64,000 nucleotides of DNA from Kuafuiihalomonas sp039024635 (GCA_039024635.1 JBCCQA010000030.1:5594-69593); one strand, 5' to 3'; numbered from the stretch's first letter, positions 8,517 through 17,680 are shown. Made by a program: numbers and translations. Notes: generated by a model not told the origin, from the sequence alone.

Positions 8517-9956
8517 ATGACGGACTTCTGGTTCAATGCCTTTGGCCCGAGCGTGCTCGGCTGGGCCGTGGGAGGCTTCGCGCTCCTGGTCTCGGTGGTG
8601 GCGACCGGTCATGCGGTCCTCCACAAGCGCGAGGAGCGGGCTGCGATCGGATGGGTCGGCGTCATTTGGCTCGCTCCCTTGATCGGAGCATTCCTGTACC
8701 TGCTCTTCGGGATCAATCGTATTCGGAGGACTGCCCACCGAGTGCGAGGCCCTCGGCCCCCGCTCGAGCTTGCGCCTCCCCCTGTCGTGGCCCTGCCTGA
8801 GGCGCCCCCCGGTCTCGCCCAGCTTCTGGACCAAGTCGGACGCTTCCCGCTCCGCCTCGGCCACCGTATCGAGCCCCTGGTCGACGGCGACGAAGCCTAC
8901 CCAGCCATGCTGGAAGCCATCGGCTCGGCGAGCCGCACCCTTGGATTCTCCTCCTACATATTCGATCGGGACCCGACCGGGCACCGTTTCGTGGAGGCGC
9001 TGGCCGCCGCCCAAGCCCGCGGGTGCCAGGTCCGCGTATTGGTGGACGACGCTGGGCTTCGCTACTCTTTTCCTTCTGTTCTCATGGACCTGCGTCGCGC
9101 CGGCGTGCCCACCGCCCGATTCATGAAGGTGGGCCTGCGCACTGGTCGCTACTTCAACCTTCGCACCCATCGAAAGATCCTCCTCGTAGACGGCGAGCTG
9201 GCGTTCACGGGTGGTATCAATATTCGACAAGGTCACGTGGTGGGGCGGCCGCCGAGTCCCGGCCCCCAGAAGGCGAGGGACCTCCATTTTCGGGTCGAAG
9301 GTCCGGCCGTCGCCCAGCTCGGCCAAGTCTTCCTGGAAGACTGGAACTTCGCGTCGGGGGAGGAACTATCGTCAGACGAATGGGTCGGTGCTGGATCGCC
9401 GATCGAAGGCGGGCATCCGGCTCGGGTCATCAGCGACGGGCCCGACGAGGACTTCGATCAGCTTCGCTGGGCGTTCCTAGGTGGGCTGACCACCGCCCAG
9501 CACAAGGTTCAGATCCTGACTCCATACTTCTTGCCTGACGACGCTTTGCAGACGGCGCTCATTGCCACTGCGCGACGGGGGGTCCAGGTCGATGTTCTGC
9601 TTCCGGAACGAGGCAACCTGCCTTTCGTCCAGTGGGCGATGTGGGCTCGGCTGCGGGACGTGGCCGAAACCTGTCGCGTTTGGGTCAGTCCGCCGCCCTT
9701 CGATCACTCCAAGCTGATGCTCGTCGACGATGCGTGGGTCCTATTGGGCTCAGGGAACTGGGACCCCCGCAGTTTTCGACTCAACTTCGAGCTCCAGGTC
9801 GAAGCCTATGATTCGGCGCTAGCCGAACGGATGGCCGGGATTTTCGAGGCGCGACAAAAAACGGCCCGGCGCCTGACTACGGCCGACCTAGATGCGCGAT
9901 CTCTCGCCGTACGTTTGCGAGACGGTTTCGCCCACCTGTTCTCTCCCTACTTGTAG
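8517..9956 (+). CDS. cls: Cardiolipin synthase (phospholipase D family)
   Basis: A 479-residue membrane enzyme. Two N-terminal helices (about residues 9-30 and 42-62) precede two phospholipase D HKD motifs: HRKILLVDGELAFTGG in the first half and HSKLMLVDDAWVLLGSGNW in the second. This is the ClsA architecture and length. It joins two phosphatidylglycerols, or phosphatidylglycerol and another phospholipid, to make cardiolipin at the inner membrane. It is divergent from the GNAT-acyltransferase operon, in keeping with lipid metabolism there. A TATCCT hexamer at 8492-8497 may be part of its promoter. The photolyase gene starts 14 bp after its stop. Confidence 0.94.
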   Translation: MTDFWFNAFGPSVLGWAVGGFALLVSVVATGHAVLHKREERAAIGWVGVIWLAPLIGAFLYLLFGINRIRRTAHRVRGPRPPLELAPPPVVALPEAPPGLAQLLDQVGRFPLRLGHRIEPLVDGDEAYPAMLEAIGSASRTLGFSSYIFDRDPTGHRFVEALAAAQARGCQVRVLVDDAGLRYSFPSVLMDLRRAGVPTARFMKVGLRTGRYFNLRTHRKILLVDGELAFTGGINIRQGHVVGRPPSPGPQKARDLHFRVEGPAVAQLGQVFLEDWNFASGEELSSDEWVGAGSPIEGGHPARVISDGPDEDFDQLRWAFLGGLTTAQHKVQILTPYFLPDDALQTALIATARRGVQVDVLLPERGNLPFVQWAMWARLRDVAETCRVWVSPPPFDHSKLMLVDDAWVLLGSGNWDPRSFRLNFELQVEAYDSALAERMAGIFEARQKTARRLTTADLDARSLAVRLRDGFAHLFSPYL

Positions 9957-9962
9957 TAGGTC
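9957..9962 (+). promoter_or_regulatory. Candidate -10 hexamer (TAGGTC) before photolyase
   Basis: TAGGTC ends 8 nt before the GTG at 9971, matching the spacing seen before other genes in this window. No good -35 is present, and read-through from cardiolipin synthase is equally possible. Confidence 0.25.
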
Positions 9963-9970
9963 CCATCGCA

Positions 9971-11527
9971 GTGGGCCTCCGGAACCTGGTCTTGATCCTG
10001 GGCGACCAGCTCGACCTCGACAGCAGAGCCTTCGAAGGCTGGACGAAAGAAGACGCCATCTGGATGGCCGAGGTGGAGGCAGAGATCGGTCGAAGCCACC
10101 AGCTGAAGACCGTCTTCTTTCTGTCGGCGATGCGTCACTTCGCGGCCGCTCAGGACGAGATGGGACGTACCCTTCACTACCATCGGCTGACTACGGCGCC
10201 GTCCAAGGACCGGGGCAAGAGTTTCGCTGAAGTCTTGGCCAAAGATTTGGAGAAGCTGAAGCCGGAGAAGGTCGTCGTCGTGCTCCCTGGTGACTATCGG
10301 GTGTTGCAGACTCTACAAGAGACGGTCGAAGCGGCGGGGCTGGAACTGGACGTTCGCTCCGATGATAGCTTCTACACTACGCCGGCCGAGTTCTCTGTTT
10401 GGGCCAAGGGCAAGAAGGAGCTCACCCTGGAGTTCTTCTATCGCAAGCTCCGGAAAGACCGGGGTCTCATGATGCAGGACGGAAAGCCTGTCGGCGGTGC
10501 GTGGAACTTCGACAAGGAGAACCGAGCTAGCTTTGGCAAATCAGGTCCGCCGGCCGATCTGAAGGAGCTTCCCAAGTTCAAACCCGACGCCATCACCCAG
10601 GAGGTGATGGCTCTCGTCCAAGCCCGCTTCGCCGATGCCCCGGGCGATAGCGGACGTTTTGCCCTGCCCGTGACCAGGAAAGAGGCCTTGCGGATGCTTC
10701 GGTCCTTCATCACCCATGGTCTTCCGTCCTTCGGAAAGTATCAGGACGCGATGGCGAAGGACGACGTAGTTCTCTACCACTCCCGGGTCTCGGCTCTCCT
10801 CAACGTGAAGCTCTTGAAGCCCAGCGACTGCGTAGATCGCGCCATCGCGGCTTGGCAGTCGGGGGACGCGCCTCTGAACAGCGTCGAGGGCTTCGTTCGT
10901 CAGATCTTGGGCTGGCGGGAGTTCATACGAGGCATCTACTGGCACTTCATGCCCGAGTACGCCAAGAAGAACGCGCTCGACTGCGAGCGAGAAGAGGTGC
11001 CGAGCTTCTTCTGGGACGGACAGACCGACATGGCCTGTGTGGCCGCCTCGATGAAGGGCATCATCGAGTTGGGCTACGCCCACCACATCCACCGCCTGAT
11101 GGTCATGGGGCTCTTTGCCCAGCTGGCCGACGTCCACCCCCATGCCTTTCATCGGTGGCACATGGACATGTACGTCGACGCAGTGGACTGGGTCTCGCTG
11201 CCCAACACTCTCGGTATGAGCCAGTACGGCGACGGAGGCATCGTCGGCACCAAGCCCTACGTCGCGACCGGAAAGTACATCGACCGCATGGGGCCCTACT
11301 GCAAGAGATGCTCCTACGACCCCAAGGAGGCCGCCACCGACCAGGCCTGCCCATTCACCACCCTCTACTGGGACTTCTTGGCCCGGCATCGGAAGCGCCT
11401 GGCCGGCAATCAGCGGTTGGCTCTTCAGCTCAAGAACGTCGATCGAAAGAAGCCCGCCGAGCTGAGCCAGATCCAACAACGCGCCCAGGTCCTCAAGACC
11501 AAGATGAGCAAACGTCAGCGCATCTGA
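9971..11527 (+). CDS. Iron-sulfur photolyase/cryptochrome (prokaryotic 6-4 photolyase, FeS-BCP/PhrB type)
   Basis: A 518-residue protein of the photolyase-related COG3046 group. The N-terminal alpha/beta antenna domain begins LVLILGDQLDLDS, the hallmark opening of this subfamily. The C-terminal helical domain binds FAD and carries cysteines that fit a [4Fe-4S] cluster: one in DMACVAASM, then YCKRCSY and QACPF. Known members repair (6-4) photoproducts with light and also bind a lumazine chromophore. The start is a GTG at 9971, 14 bp after cardiolipin synthase. The order of residues around YWHFMPEY and the HAFHRWHMDMY stretch also match the subfamily. No lumazine synthase gene is nearby. Confidence in the family is high; the lesion specificity is inferred. 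Confidence 0.92.
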   Translation: MGLRNLVLILGDQLDLDSRAFEGWTKEDAIWMAEVEAEIGRSHQLKTVFFLSAMRHFAAAQDEMGRTLHYHRLTTAPSKDRGKSFAEVLAKDLEKLKPEKVVVVLPGDYRVLQTLQETVEAAGLELDVRSDDSFYTTPAEFSVWAKGKKELTLEFFYRKLRKDRGLMMQDGKPVGGAWNFDKENRASFGKSGPPADLKELPKFKPDAITQEVMALVQARFADAPGDSGRFALPVTRKEALRMLRSFITHGLPSFGKYQDAMAKDDVVLYHSRVSALLNVKLLKPSDCVDRAIAAWQSGDAPLNSVEGFVRQILGWREFIRGIYWHFMPEYAKKNALDCEREEVPSFFWDGQTDMACVAASMKGIIELGYAHHIHRLMVMGLFAQLADVHPHAFHRWHMDMYVDAVDWVSLPNTLGMSQYGDGGIVGTKPYVATGKYIDRMGPYCKRCSYDPKEAATDQACPFTTLYWDFLARHRKRLAGNQRLALQLKNVDRKKPAELSQIQQRAQVLKTKMSKRQRI

Positions 11528-11569
11528 ACAGAAGTTGAATTCGCGGCCCGACGGCGGCAGGATCCCTAG

Positions 11570-12067
11570 ATGGGCCCCAGTAGCTCCCCGCTCGTCGGCG
11601 TCATCATGGGTTCGAAGAGTGACTGGGAGGAGACCATGCGGCACGCTCATCTCACGCTGGAGGAGATGGACGTTCCTCACGAATGCGAGGTCGTTTCGGC
11701 CCACCGGACCCCGGACAGAATGGTCGAGTATGCCCGCAGCGCCGCCGACCGCGGTCTTCAGGTGATCATCGCCGGCGCAGGTGGGGCGGCCCATCTTCCG
11801 GGAATGACGGCGTCCGAGACGCTGCTTCCGGTCATCGGTGTGCCGGTCCGGAGCAGCGCTCTGAGCGGTCTCGACTCTCTTCTTTCCATCAACCAGATGC
11901 CGGCCGGGATCCCGGTCGCCACCATGTCCATCGGGAAGGCCGGCGCCATCAACGCTGCCCTCTTCGCGACCGCGCTTCTCGGTCTGCAGGAGGTGGAGTA
12001 CGCCCAGAGGCTGGCCGACTACCGGCAGGCCCGGGCGGCCGCGGTCAAATCGGAGCGCCTTCCATGA
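11570..12067 (+). CDS. purE: N5-carboxyaminoimidazole ribonucleotide mutase
   Basis: A 165-residue class I PurE. The signature GSKSDW near the N-terminus, SAHRTPDRM (catalytic His) and the AGAGGAAHLPGM loop are all present. It moves the carboxyl group of N5-CAIR to carbon 4 to give CAIR in purine synthesis and normally forms an octamer. The ATG at 11570 follows GGCAGGA with about 8 nt spacing, a good ribosome site. Its stop overlaps the ATG of purK by 4 bases (ATGA), the classic purEK arrangement with coupled translation. The open frame could begin 40 bases earlier only out of frame, so this start is firm. Confidence 0.97.
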   Translation: MGPSSSPLVGVIMGSKSDWEETMRHAHLTLEEMDVPHECEVVSAHRTPDRMVEYARSAADRGLQVIIAGAGGAAHLPGMTASETLLPVIGVPVRSSALSGLDSLLSINQMPAGIPVATMSIGKAGAINAALFATALLGLQEVEYAQRLADYRQARAAAVKSERLP

Positions 12068-13191
12068 TCGGGGCTCCAGGAGAGGTACGTCTAGGCATTC
12101 TGGGCAACGGTCAGCTGGGCCGGATGCTGGTCCAAGCCGCGTCTCGTTTCGGCGTTCGAAGCGTCGTCTACTCCCCCGTGCCCGGTAGCCCCGCTGGTCG
12201 ACTGGCCGACGTCGAAGTGGTCGGAGACTACGAAGACCCCGACGCCCTCGACCGCTTCGCGGGCCAAGTCGACGTCGTAACCTACGAATTCGAGAACGTT
12301 CCATTGGCCAGCGCCCGCCGCTGTCAGGCCCGGGTTCCGGTTCATCCCAAGCCCGAGGTGCTGGAGGTGGCACAAGATCGCTTGCTGGAGAAAGGGCGTC
12401 TTCGGGAGGCGGGTTTTCCGGTCACGCCTTTCGCCCGGGTGGATTCCGCGGCCTCGCTGGAGGAGGCGAGGGCGGCCATGGGGGGTGAGGTCATCCTGAA
12501 GACGCACACGGCGGGCTATGACGGCAAAGGCCAGCAGCGGGTGAGGGCTGACGCCGATCTGAACGAGGTATGGCGCAGGCACGGTCGCGAGGTGGGCATC
12601 GTGGAGCGCAAGATGGACTTCGACCTCGAGGTCTCGGTGGTGTCGGCGCGAGGTGCCGACCAGGCGGTCCACGCCTTTCCGCTGCTCCGCAACGACCACG
12701 CCCATCACATCTTGGACGTGACCAGCTGTCCCGCTGGCGTGAGCCCGAAGCTGGAGGCTCGAGCCCTGGAGGTTGCTCGGGGCGTGCTAGAGACCCTGGA
12801 CGTGGTAGGCGTCCTATGTGTCGAGATGTTCGCCCTCGGTGACGAGGTCTTCATCAACGAAATCGCGCCTCGCCCCCACAACTCCGGGCACTTGACCATC
12901 GACGCCGCAGACCACGATCAGTTCGAGCAGCAGCTCAGGAGCGTTTGTGGATGGCCGCTTTTCTCGCCCCGTGTACGGCCTTCGGCCATGGCCAACCTGC
13001 TCGGTGATCTCTGGGAAGGAGGTCCGCCTCCTTTCACGGAGCTCCTCGGCGAAGACGGCGTCCATCTTCATCTCTACGGGAAAGGGGCCGCCCGTCCCGG
13101 TCGAAAGATGGGTCATCTCACGGTGGTCGGTGACGACGGGCTGTCCTGCCGTGAGCGCGTCGTCGCCCTTCGCGAGCGTCTTCGCGGCTGA
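12064..13191 (+). CDS. purK: N5-carboxyaminoimidazole ribonucleotide synthase
   Basis: A 375-residue ATP-grasp enzyme. The N-terminal Rossmann-like part has GILGNGQLGRML, followed by DVVTYEFENVP and the central ATP-grasp domain (VILKTHTAGYDGKGQ). NEIAPRPHNSGH is the metal-binding signature of PurK. It makes N5-CAIR from AIR, bicarbonate and ATP, which PurE then rearranges. The ATG at 12064 sits inside the purE stop region; the longer open frame upstream is an out-of-frame shadow of purE. The downstream gene is 112 bp away and has its own candidate promoter, so the operon likely ends here. Confidence 0.96.
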   Translation: MIGAPGEVRLGILGNGQLGRMLVQAASRFGVRSVVYSPVPGSPAGRLADVEVVGDYEDPDALDRFAGQVDVVTYEFENVPLASARRCQARVPVHPKPEVLEVAQDRLLEKGRLREAGFPVTPFARVDSAASLEEARAAMGGEVILKTHTAGYDGKGQQRVRADADLNEVWRRHGREVGIVERKMDFDLEVSVVSARGADQAVHAFPLLRNDHAHHILDVTSCPAGVSPKLEARALEVARGVLETLDVVGVLCVEMFALGDEVFINEIAPRPHNSGHLTIDAADHDQFEQQLRSVCGWPLFSPRVRPSAMANLLGDLWEGGPPPFTELLGEDGVHLHLYGKGAARPGRKMGHLTVVGDDGLSCRERVVALRERLRG

Positions 13192-13245
13192 ATCCGCAAA
13201 CTTTTGCCAACCGAGGTCTTCACCGGGCCTTGGCCGCCGGTACGG

Positions 13246-13274
13246 TTGACGAGGCTTCTGGGACGCCCTAGCCC
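13246..13274 (+). promoter_or_regulatory. Candidate sigma-70 promoter for the betaine operon
   Basis: TTGACG at 13246-13251 and TAGCCC at 13269-13274 are 17 bp apart, 29 nt before the ATG at 13304. The -35 is near consensus and the -10 is weak. Its position before the betaine genes makes it the likely site of osmotic control. Confidence 0.35.
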
Positions 13275-13303
13275 AAACGAGCGGCATTCGTCGCAAGGTA
13301 GCC

Positions 13304-14164
13304 ATGAGCGAAAGGAGCACGAGCCAAGCCGGCGGGCAGGTGTATGAGGGCAACCCGATAGCCGTCCGGAACACCGATCAGTATACGAACGAGTACGTCA
13401 CCTCCTTCGTTGAGAAGTGGGACGAGCTCATCGACTGGGAGGCTCGGGCCAAGAGCGAGGGGCGTTTCTTCATCGAGACTCTGGGAAGACTGAAGAAGCG
13501 CAAGGTCTTGGACGTCTCCACCGGCACCGGCTTTCACTCCGTTCGTCTTCTCAAGGAGGGCTTCAAGGTCACGAGCGTGGACGGTGCGCCCGAGATGCTG
13601 GCCAAAGCCTTCGAGAATGGTCGCAAGCATGGTCAGATCCTTCAAACCGTTCACGCTGATTGGCGCTGGCTCAACCGAGACCTGTACGGGAAGTACGACG
13701 CTGTCATCTGCTTGGGGAACTCCTTCACCCATCTCTTCTCCGAGCGAGACCGCCGAAAGACCCTGGCCGAATTCTACGCCGCCCTTCGGCACGACGGCGT
13801 GCTAATCCTCGATCAACGCAACTACGACAGCATCTTGGATAGCGGCTTTTCGACCAAGCACCAGTACTACTACTGCGGCGAGAACGTCGTGGCCGAGCCC
13901 GAGCACGTCGACGAGGGTCTGGCGCGCTTTCGCTACCGCTTCCCAGACGGCTCCAAGTACAACCTCAACATGTATCCGCTCCGAAAGAAGTACTTGCGTC
14001 GCCTGCTCTACGAGGTGGGTTTTCAGGACGTACAGACCTTCGGGGACTTTCAAGAGACCCATCGGCAGCCCGATCCCGACTTCTTCATTCACGTGGCCTC
14101 GAAGAGGTACGTCGATGAAGACCAGTACAGGCCTCAGGCCGAAACCGGAGATCTCGAGACGTGA
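13304..14164 (+). CDS. gsmt: Glycine/sarcosine N-methyltransferase (betaine synthesis)
   Basis: A 286-residue SAM methyltransferase. Motif I is VLDVSTGTGFHS and the surrounding sequence, including LLKEGFKVTSVDG, ICLGNSFTHLF and GVLILDQRNYD, matches the glycine/sarcosine methyltransferases first described in Halorhodospira and Actinopolyspora. It methylates glycine to sarcosine and dimethylglycine using SAM. The next gene overlaps its stop (GTGA) and encodes the enzyme for the last methylation, so the pair makes glycine betaine, an osmoprotectant. An AAGG ribosome site lies 6 nt before the ATG. Genes for serine synthesis follow, which would supply glycine through serine hydroxymethyltransferase. 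This points to life in a salty habitat. Confidence 0.92.
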   Translation: MSERSTSQAGGQVYEGNPIAVRNTDQYTNEYVTSFVEKWDELIDWEARAKSEGRFFIETLGRLKKRKVLDVSTGTGFHSVRLLKEGFKVTSVDGAPEMLAKAFENGRKHGQILQTVHADWRWLNRDLYGKYDAVICLGNSFTHLFSERDRRKTLAEFYAALRHDGVLILDQRNYDSILDSGFSTKHQYYYCGENVVAEPEHVDEGLARFRYRFPDGSKYNLNMYPLRKKYLRRLLYEVGFQDVQTFGDFQETHRQPDPDFFIHVASKRYVDEDQYRPQAETGDLET

Positions 14165-14997
14165 CGCAGCACCAGGGCATCACCAAGGTCGCTGAGAACT
14201 ACTACGACAGCAGCGACGCCGATGCTTTCTACCTCCAGATTTGGGGAGGGGAGGACATCCATGTCGGCCTCTACCAGTCGGACGAGGAGCCCATCCGCGA
14301 GGCCAGCCGCCGAACCGTGGACGAGATGGCTTCCCGTCTTACCCTCGGACCCGATACCGCTCTCTTGGATATCGGCTCCGGCTTTGGGGGCGCGGTTCGT
14401 CACCTGGTTGCGAAGTACGGTCTCAAGGAAGTCGTGGCTCTCAATCTCTCGACCGCCCAGAATCGTCGGCATCGTCAGATGAATGAGGCGGCGGGCATCG
14501 CCGATCACGTCCGAGTCGTGGACGGCGCCTTCGAGAGCATCCCCGGGCCCGACCAGAGTTTCGATGTCGTGTGGTGTCAGGACAGCATCCTCCACAGCGG
14601 CGAGAAGGCCCGGGTCCTTCAGGAGGTGGACCGAGTGCTGAAGCCCGGGGGGCAGTTCATCTTTACCGATCCCATGCAGGCAGACGACTGCCCGGAGGGC
14701 GTCCTAGGGCCGGTTCTGGCCCGGATCCACCTCAAAGAGATGGGGAGCTTCGCCAGCTACCGCGGCATCGCCCGGGAGCTGGGGTGGCAGGAGGTCGCGG
14801 TCGACGACCACTCCCACCAGCTCCCCCGCCACTACGCACGAGTTCGGACCGAGCTAGTGAAGAACGAGGAGAGCCTTCGAAAGGTCTGCTCCGAAACCTA
14901 CCTGGAGAGTATGAAGAAAGGCCTGCAGCACTGGGTTGACGCGGGGAAGGCGGGACACCTCGCCTGGGGGATCATCCATTTTCGAAAGCCTCTCTGA
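14161..14997 (+). CDS. sdmt: Sarcosine/dimethylglycine N-methyltransferase (betaine synthesis)
   Basis: A 278-residue SAM methyltransferase. It begins with the family segment YYDSSDADAFYLQIWGGEDIH, motif I is LLDIGSGFGG, and DQSFDVVWCQDSILHS is the motif IV region. These match the sarcosine/dimethylglycine methyltransferases that add the last methyl groups to give betaine. Its GTG start at 14161 overlaps the GSMT stop by 4 bases, so the two are translationally coupled. The third gene starts 35 bp downstream. SAM-dependent synthesis from glycine is costly and typical of halophilic or marine bacteria that lack choline uptake; no choline oxidation gene is visible in the window. Confidence 0.92.
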   Translation: MTQHQGITKVAENYYDSSDADAFYLQIWGGEDIHVGLYQSDEEPIREASRRTVDEMASRLTLGPDTALLDIGSGFGGAVRHLVAKYGLKEVVALNLSTAQNRRHRQMNEAAGIADHVRVVDGAFESIPGPDQSFDVVWCQDSILHSGEKARVLQEVDRVLKPGGQFIFTDPMQADDCPEGVLGPVLARIHLKEMGSFASYRGIARELGWQEVAVDDHSHQLPRHYARVRTELVKNEESLRKVCSETYLESMKKGLQHWVDAGKAGHLAWGIIHFRKPL

Positions 14998-15032
14998 GGC
15001 CCCGATGCGATCGTGGTAAATGGGCTTGGACG

Positions 15033-16445
15033 ATGAACGCCCTCCCTGACGCAGGTCGGGCTCGGCTGGAGGCTGAGTTCGATTCGGGCTTTCTCAGGAC
15101 CGAGGCCTCCGAGCTCGAGACCTACGGCCGAGACTGGACCAAGGTCCACACCCCAGACCCGAGCGCGGTGGTCTTCCCTCGGTCGACGGAGGAGGTCGCC
15201 CGCTTCATGGCCCTGGCCCATCGGGAAGGCTGGGCGGTTGTGCCTTCAGGCGGTCGGACCGGGCTCGCCGGCGGCGCCGTGGCTTGCAGGGGCGAGGTCG
15301 TTCTGTCGACCGATCGGATCCGCCAGCTGGGCGAAGTCGATTCCGTGGCCCAAGTCGTGGAGGTCGGTGCGGGGGCTGTGACGGCCGCGGTCCACGAGCA
15401 CACCGGGGCCCTGGGTCTGACCTGGCCCGTCGAGATGGCCTCGGCCGGGTCCAGCCACATCGGCGGCAACATCGCCACCAACGCCGGGGGGATCCGGGTC
15501 GTACGCTATGGACTAACGCGAAACTGGGTGTTGGGTCTCGACGTCGTGACGGCTGAGGGCGAAGTGCTCCGGCTGAACGGCGCCTTGGAGAAGAACAACA
15601 CTGGCATCGACCTTCGTCAGCTCTTCATCGGAAGCGAAGGAACGCTCGGCGTGATCACGGGCGCGACCCTCAAGCTGACCAGCGTACCGGGGCCGACCCG
15701 AGTCGCCGTCTTGGCCGTCGGGGGTCTGGCCGACGCGCTCCGGCTCTTTCGAAGCGCCCGCGAGGCCAAGGGCTTCGATCTGATGGCTTTCGAGTTCTTG
15801 ACCGAACGCTGCGTCGAGATCGTCGAGTCCCATGGTGCCGCTCAGTCGCCTTTCGAGCAGCGGAGCCCAGCCTACGTGTTGGTCGAGCTGGAGGATGTGG
15901 GCGAGGGCGACGGGGCCGATGCCTGGCTTGAGCACGTCTTCGGCCGGGGACTGGTGAGCGACGGAGTCCTTGCCGAATCGGGCAAACAGTCGCGAGAGCT
16001 GTGGGCGCTTCGCGAGAACATTAGTGAGTCCTTGTCCAAGGCCGGCTTCCTCCACAAGAACGACGTTTCCCTTCCGGTGAGTCGACTCCCGGACTTTGTG
16101 AGCGAGCTGGAGGAGGTCCTGGCCCGTCGCTATCCGGACTTCGGGGTCTATCTATTCGGACACGTTGGTGACGGCAACGTGCACATCAACATCATGAAGC
16201 CCGAGGCTTGGTCCAAAGAAGACTTCCTGGCCGCCTGCAACCAGACCGATGAGGTCCTCTTCGAGCAGGTCAAGGCCTACGCAGGCAGCATCTCGGCCGA
16301 GCACGGCATCGGTCTTCTCAAGAAACCCTTCCTGGGCTTCAGTCGGACGCCGGCCGAGCTCGAGCTGTTTCGCAGGATCAAGCGGTCCCTTGATCCGCGG
16401 GGCCTGCTGAATCCCGGCAAAGTTTTCGACGAGGCCACTCCATGA
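15033..16445 (+). CDS. FAD-linked D-2-hydroxyacid dehydrogenase (D-2-hydroxyglutarate/GlcD type)
   Basis: A 470-residue flavoenzyme of the VAO/GlcD family. The FAD domain carries PSGGRTGLAGG, GGNIATNAGG and the IGSEGTLGVIT motif. The C-terminal half has GHVGDGNVHIN with metal-binding His residues and SAEHGIG. GlcD, D-lactate and D-2-hydroxyglutarate dehydrogenases share this layout. Its stop overlaps the serA start by ATGA. In Pseudomonas stutzeri, SerA reduces 2-oxoglutarate to D-2-hydroxyglutarate to pull the serine pathway forward, and a partner dehydrogenase of this family recycles it. The tight coupling to serA favours that role here. Glycolate oxidase activity is the main alternative. 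Electron acceptor genes (ETF) are not in the window. Confidence 0.88.
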   Translation: MNALPDAGRARLEAEFDSGFLRTEASELETYGRDWTKVHTPDPSAVVFPRSTEEVARFMALAHREGWAVVPSGGRTGLAGGAVACRGEVVLSTDRIRQLGEVDSVAQVVEVGAGAVTAAVHEHTGALGLTWPVEMASAGSSHIGGNIATNAGGIRVVRYGLTRNWVLGLDVVTAEGEVLRLNGALEKNNTGIDLRQLFIGSEGTLGVITGATLKLTSVPGPTRVAVLAVGGLADALRLFRSAREAKGFDLMAFEFLTERCVEIVESHGAAQSPFEQRSPAYVLVELEDVGEGDGADAWLEHVFGRGLVSDGVLAESGKQSRELWALRENISESLSKAGFLHKNDVSLPVSRLPDFVSELEEVLARRYPDFGVYLFGHVGDGNVHINIMKPEAWSKEDFLAACNQTDEVLFEQVKAYAGSISAEHGIGLLKKPFLGFSRTPAELELFRRIKRSLDPRGLLNPGKVFDEATP

Positions 16446-17671
16446 CGGCGCTTTCCTTCCCCAAAGAAAAGATCAACATCGTCCTCCTTGAGGGCATTCA
16501 TCAGACCGCCATCGATGCGCTGGCCGATGCGGGCTATGCGTCCGTCACCCATCTTGCCACCTCCCTCACCGGCCCTGATCTCGACGAAGCGCTTCGCGGC
16601 GTTCACATGGTCGGCATTCGCTCCCGCACCAGGCTCACGCAGGAGGTGCTGGACAAGACCGACAAGCTGATGTGCATTGGCTGCTTCTGTATCGGGACCG
16701 ACCAGGTGGCCCTCGAAGCGGCGGCCATTAGGGGCGTTCCGGTCTTCAACGCGCCCCACTCCAACACTCGCTCCGTGGCCGAGCTGGTGCTGGCCGAGAT
16801 GGTCATGCTGCTTCGCGGCCTGGGGGACAAGAGCGCCGCCGCCCACCGAGGTGAGTGGCTCAAGAGCGCCTCCGGCAGTCACGAGCTCCGGGGTCGGACC
16901 CTGGGCATCGTGGGCTATGGCCACATCGGATCTCAGGTCTCTATCTTGGCCGAGGCCTTCGGTCTGCGGGTGCTCTATTTCGACGTCGAGCCGAAGCTGG
17001 CCATGGGCAACGCGCGCCAGGTCGCTTCACTGGAGGCCATGCTTCCAGAGTGCGACATCGTCACCCTCCACGTACCAGAGTCGCTGAACAGCAAAGACAT
17101 GTTCGGCGCTCGGCAGATCCAGCAGATGCGACCCGGCAGCCTGCTCATCAACGCCAGTCGGGGCACGGTTGTCGTGATCGACGCGCTGGCGGAGGCCCTT
17201 CGGGCCAAGCACCTGGCGGGGGCGGCAATCGACGTCTTTCCCAAGGAGCCCAAGAACAAGGAGGAGCGTTTCGAGAGCCCGCTCCAGAACCTGCCCAACG
17301 TGGTGCTCACGCCCCATATCGGCGGCTCCACGCTTGAGGCCCAGCGCAACATCGGTATCGAGGTGGCCCAAAAACTCGTCCAGTACAGCGACCACGGCGT
17401 CACCTTGGGGGCCGTCAACTTTCCCAACATCAGCCTGCCGGTGAAGGATGAAGCCCATCGGCTCCTCAACATCCACCGCAACCAGCCCGGCGTCCTGGGG
17501 GCGATAAACAAGGTCCTCTCCGACTCGGATGCCAACGTCCTTGGGCAGCACCTTCAGACCACGCCCGAGCTCGGCTACGTGGTCATCGACGTGGATCGCG
17601 CGACTTCCCCTAGCCTGAAAGAGAAGCTCGAGGCCGTCCCGGGCACCATCCGCACCCGTATCCTGTATTAG
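16442..17671 (+). CDS. serA: D-3-phosphoglycerate dehydrogenase
   Basis: A 409-residue protein, nearly identical in length to E. coli SerA (410). The Rossmann motif is GIVGYGHIGSQ, the catalytic Arg lies in NASRGTVV, the Glu in FPKEPKNK and the His in LTPHIGGST. A C-terminal ACT domain (about residues 335-409, HRNQPGVLGAIN) binds serine for feedback inhibition. It oxidises 3-phosphoglycerate in the first step of serine synthesis. It is coupled by a 4-base overlap to the D-2-hydroxyacid dehydrogenase. Its location straight after the betaine methyltransferases suggests that serine, and from it glycine, is being supplied for betaine production; this is inference from gene order. Confidence 0.96.
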   Translation: MTALSFPKEKINIVLLEGIHQTAIDALADAGYASVTHLATSLTGPDLDEALRGVHMVGIRSRTRLTQEVLDKTDKLMCIGCFCIGTDQVALEAAAIRGVPVFNAPHSNTRSVAELVLAEMVMLLRGLGDKSAAAHRGEWLKSASGSHELRGRTLGIVGYGHIGSQVSILAEAFGLRVLYFDVEPKLAMGNARQVASLEAMLPECDIVTLHVPESLNSKDMFGARQIQQMRPGSLLINASRGTVVVIDALAEALRAKHLAGAAIDVFPKEPKNKEERFESPLQNLPNVVLTPHIGGSTLEAQRNIGIEVAQKLVQYSDHGVTLGAVNFPNISLPVKDEAHRLLNIHRNQPGVLGAINKVLSDSDANVLGQHLQTTPELGYVVIDVDRATSPSLKEKLEAVPGTIRTRILY

Positions 17672-17680
17672 CCTCCCCTC

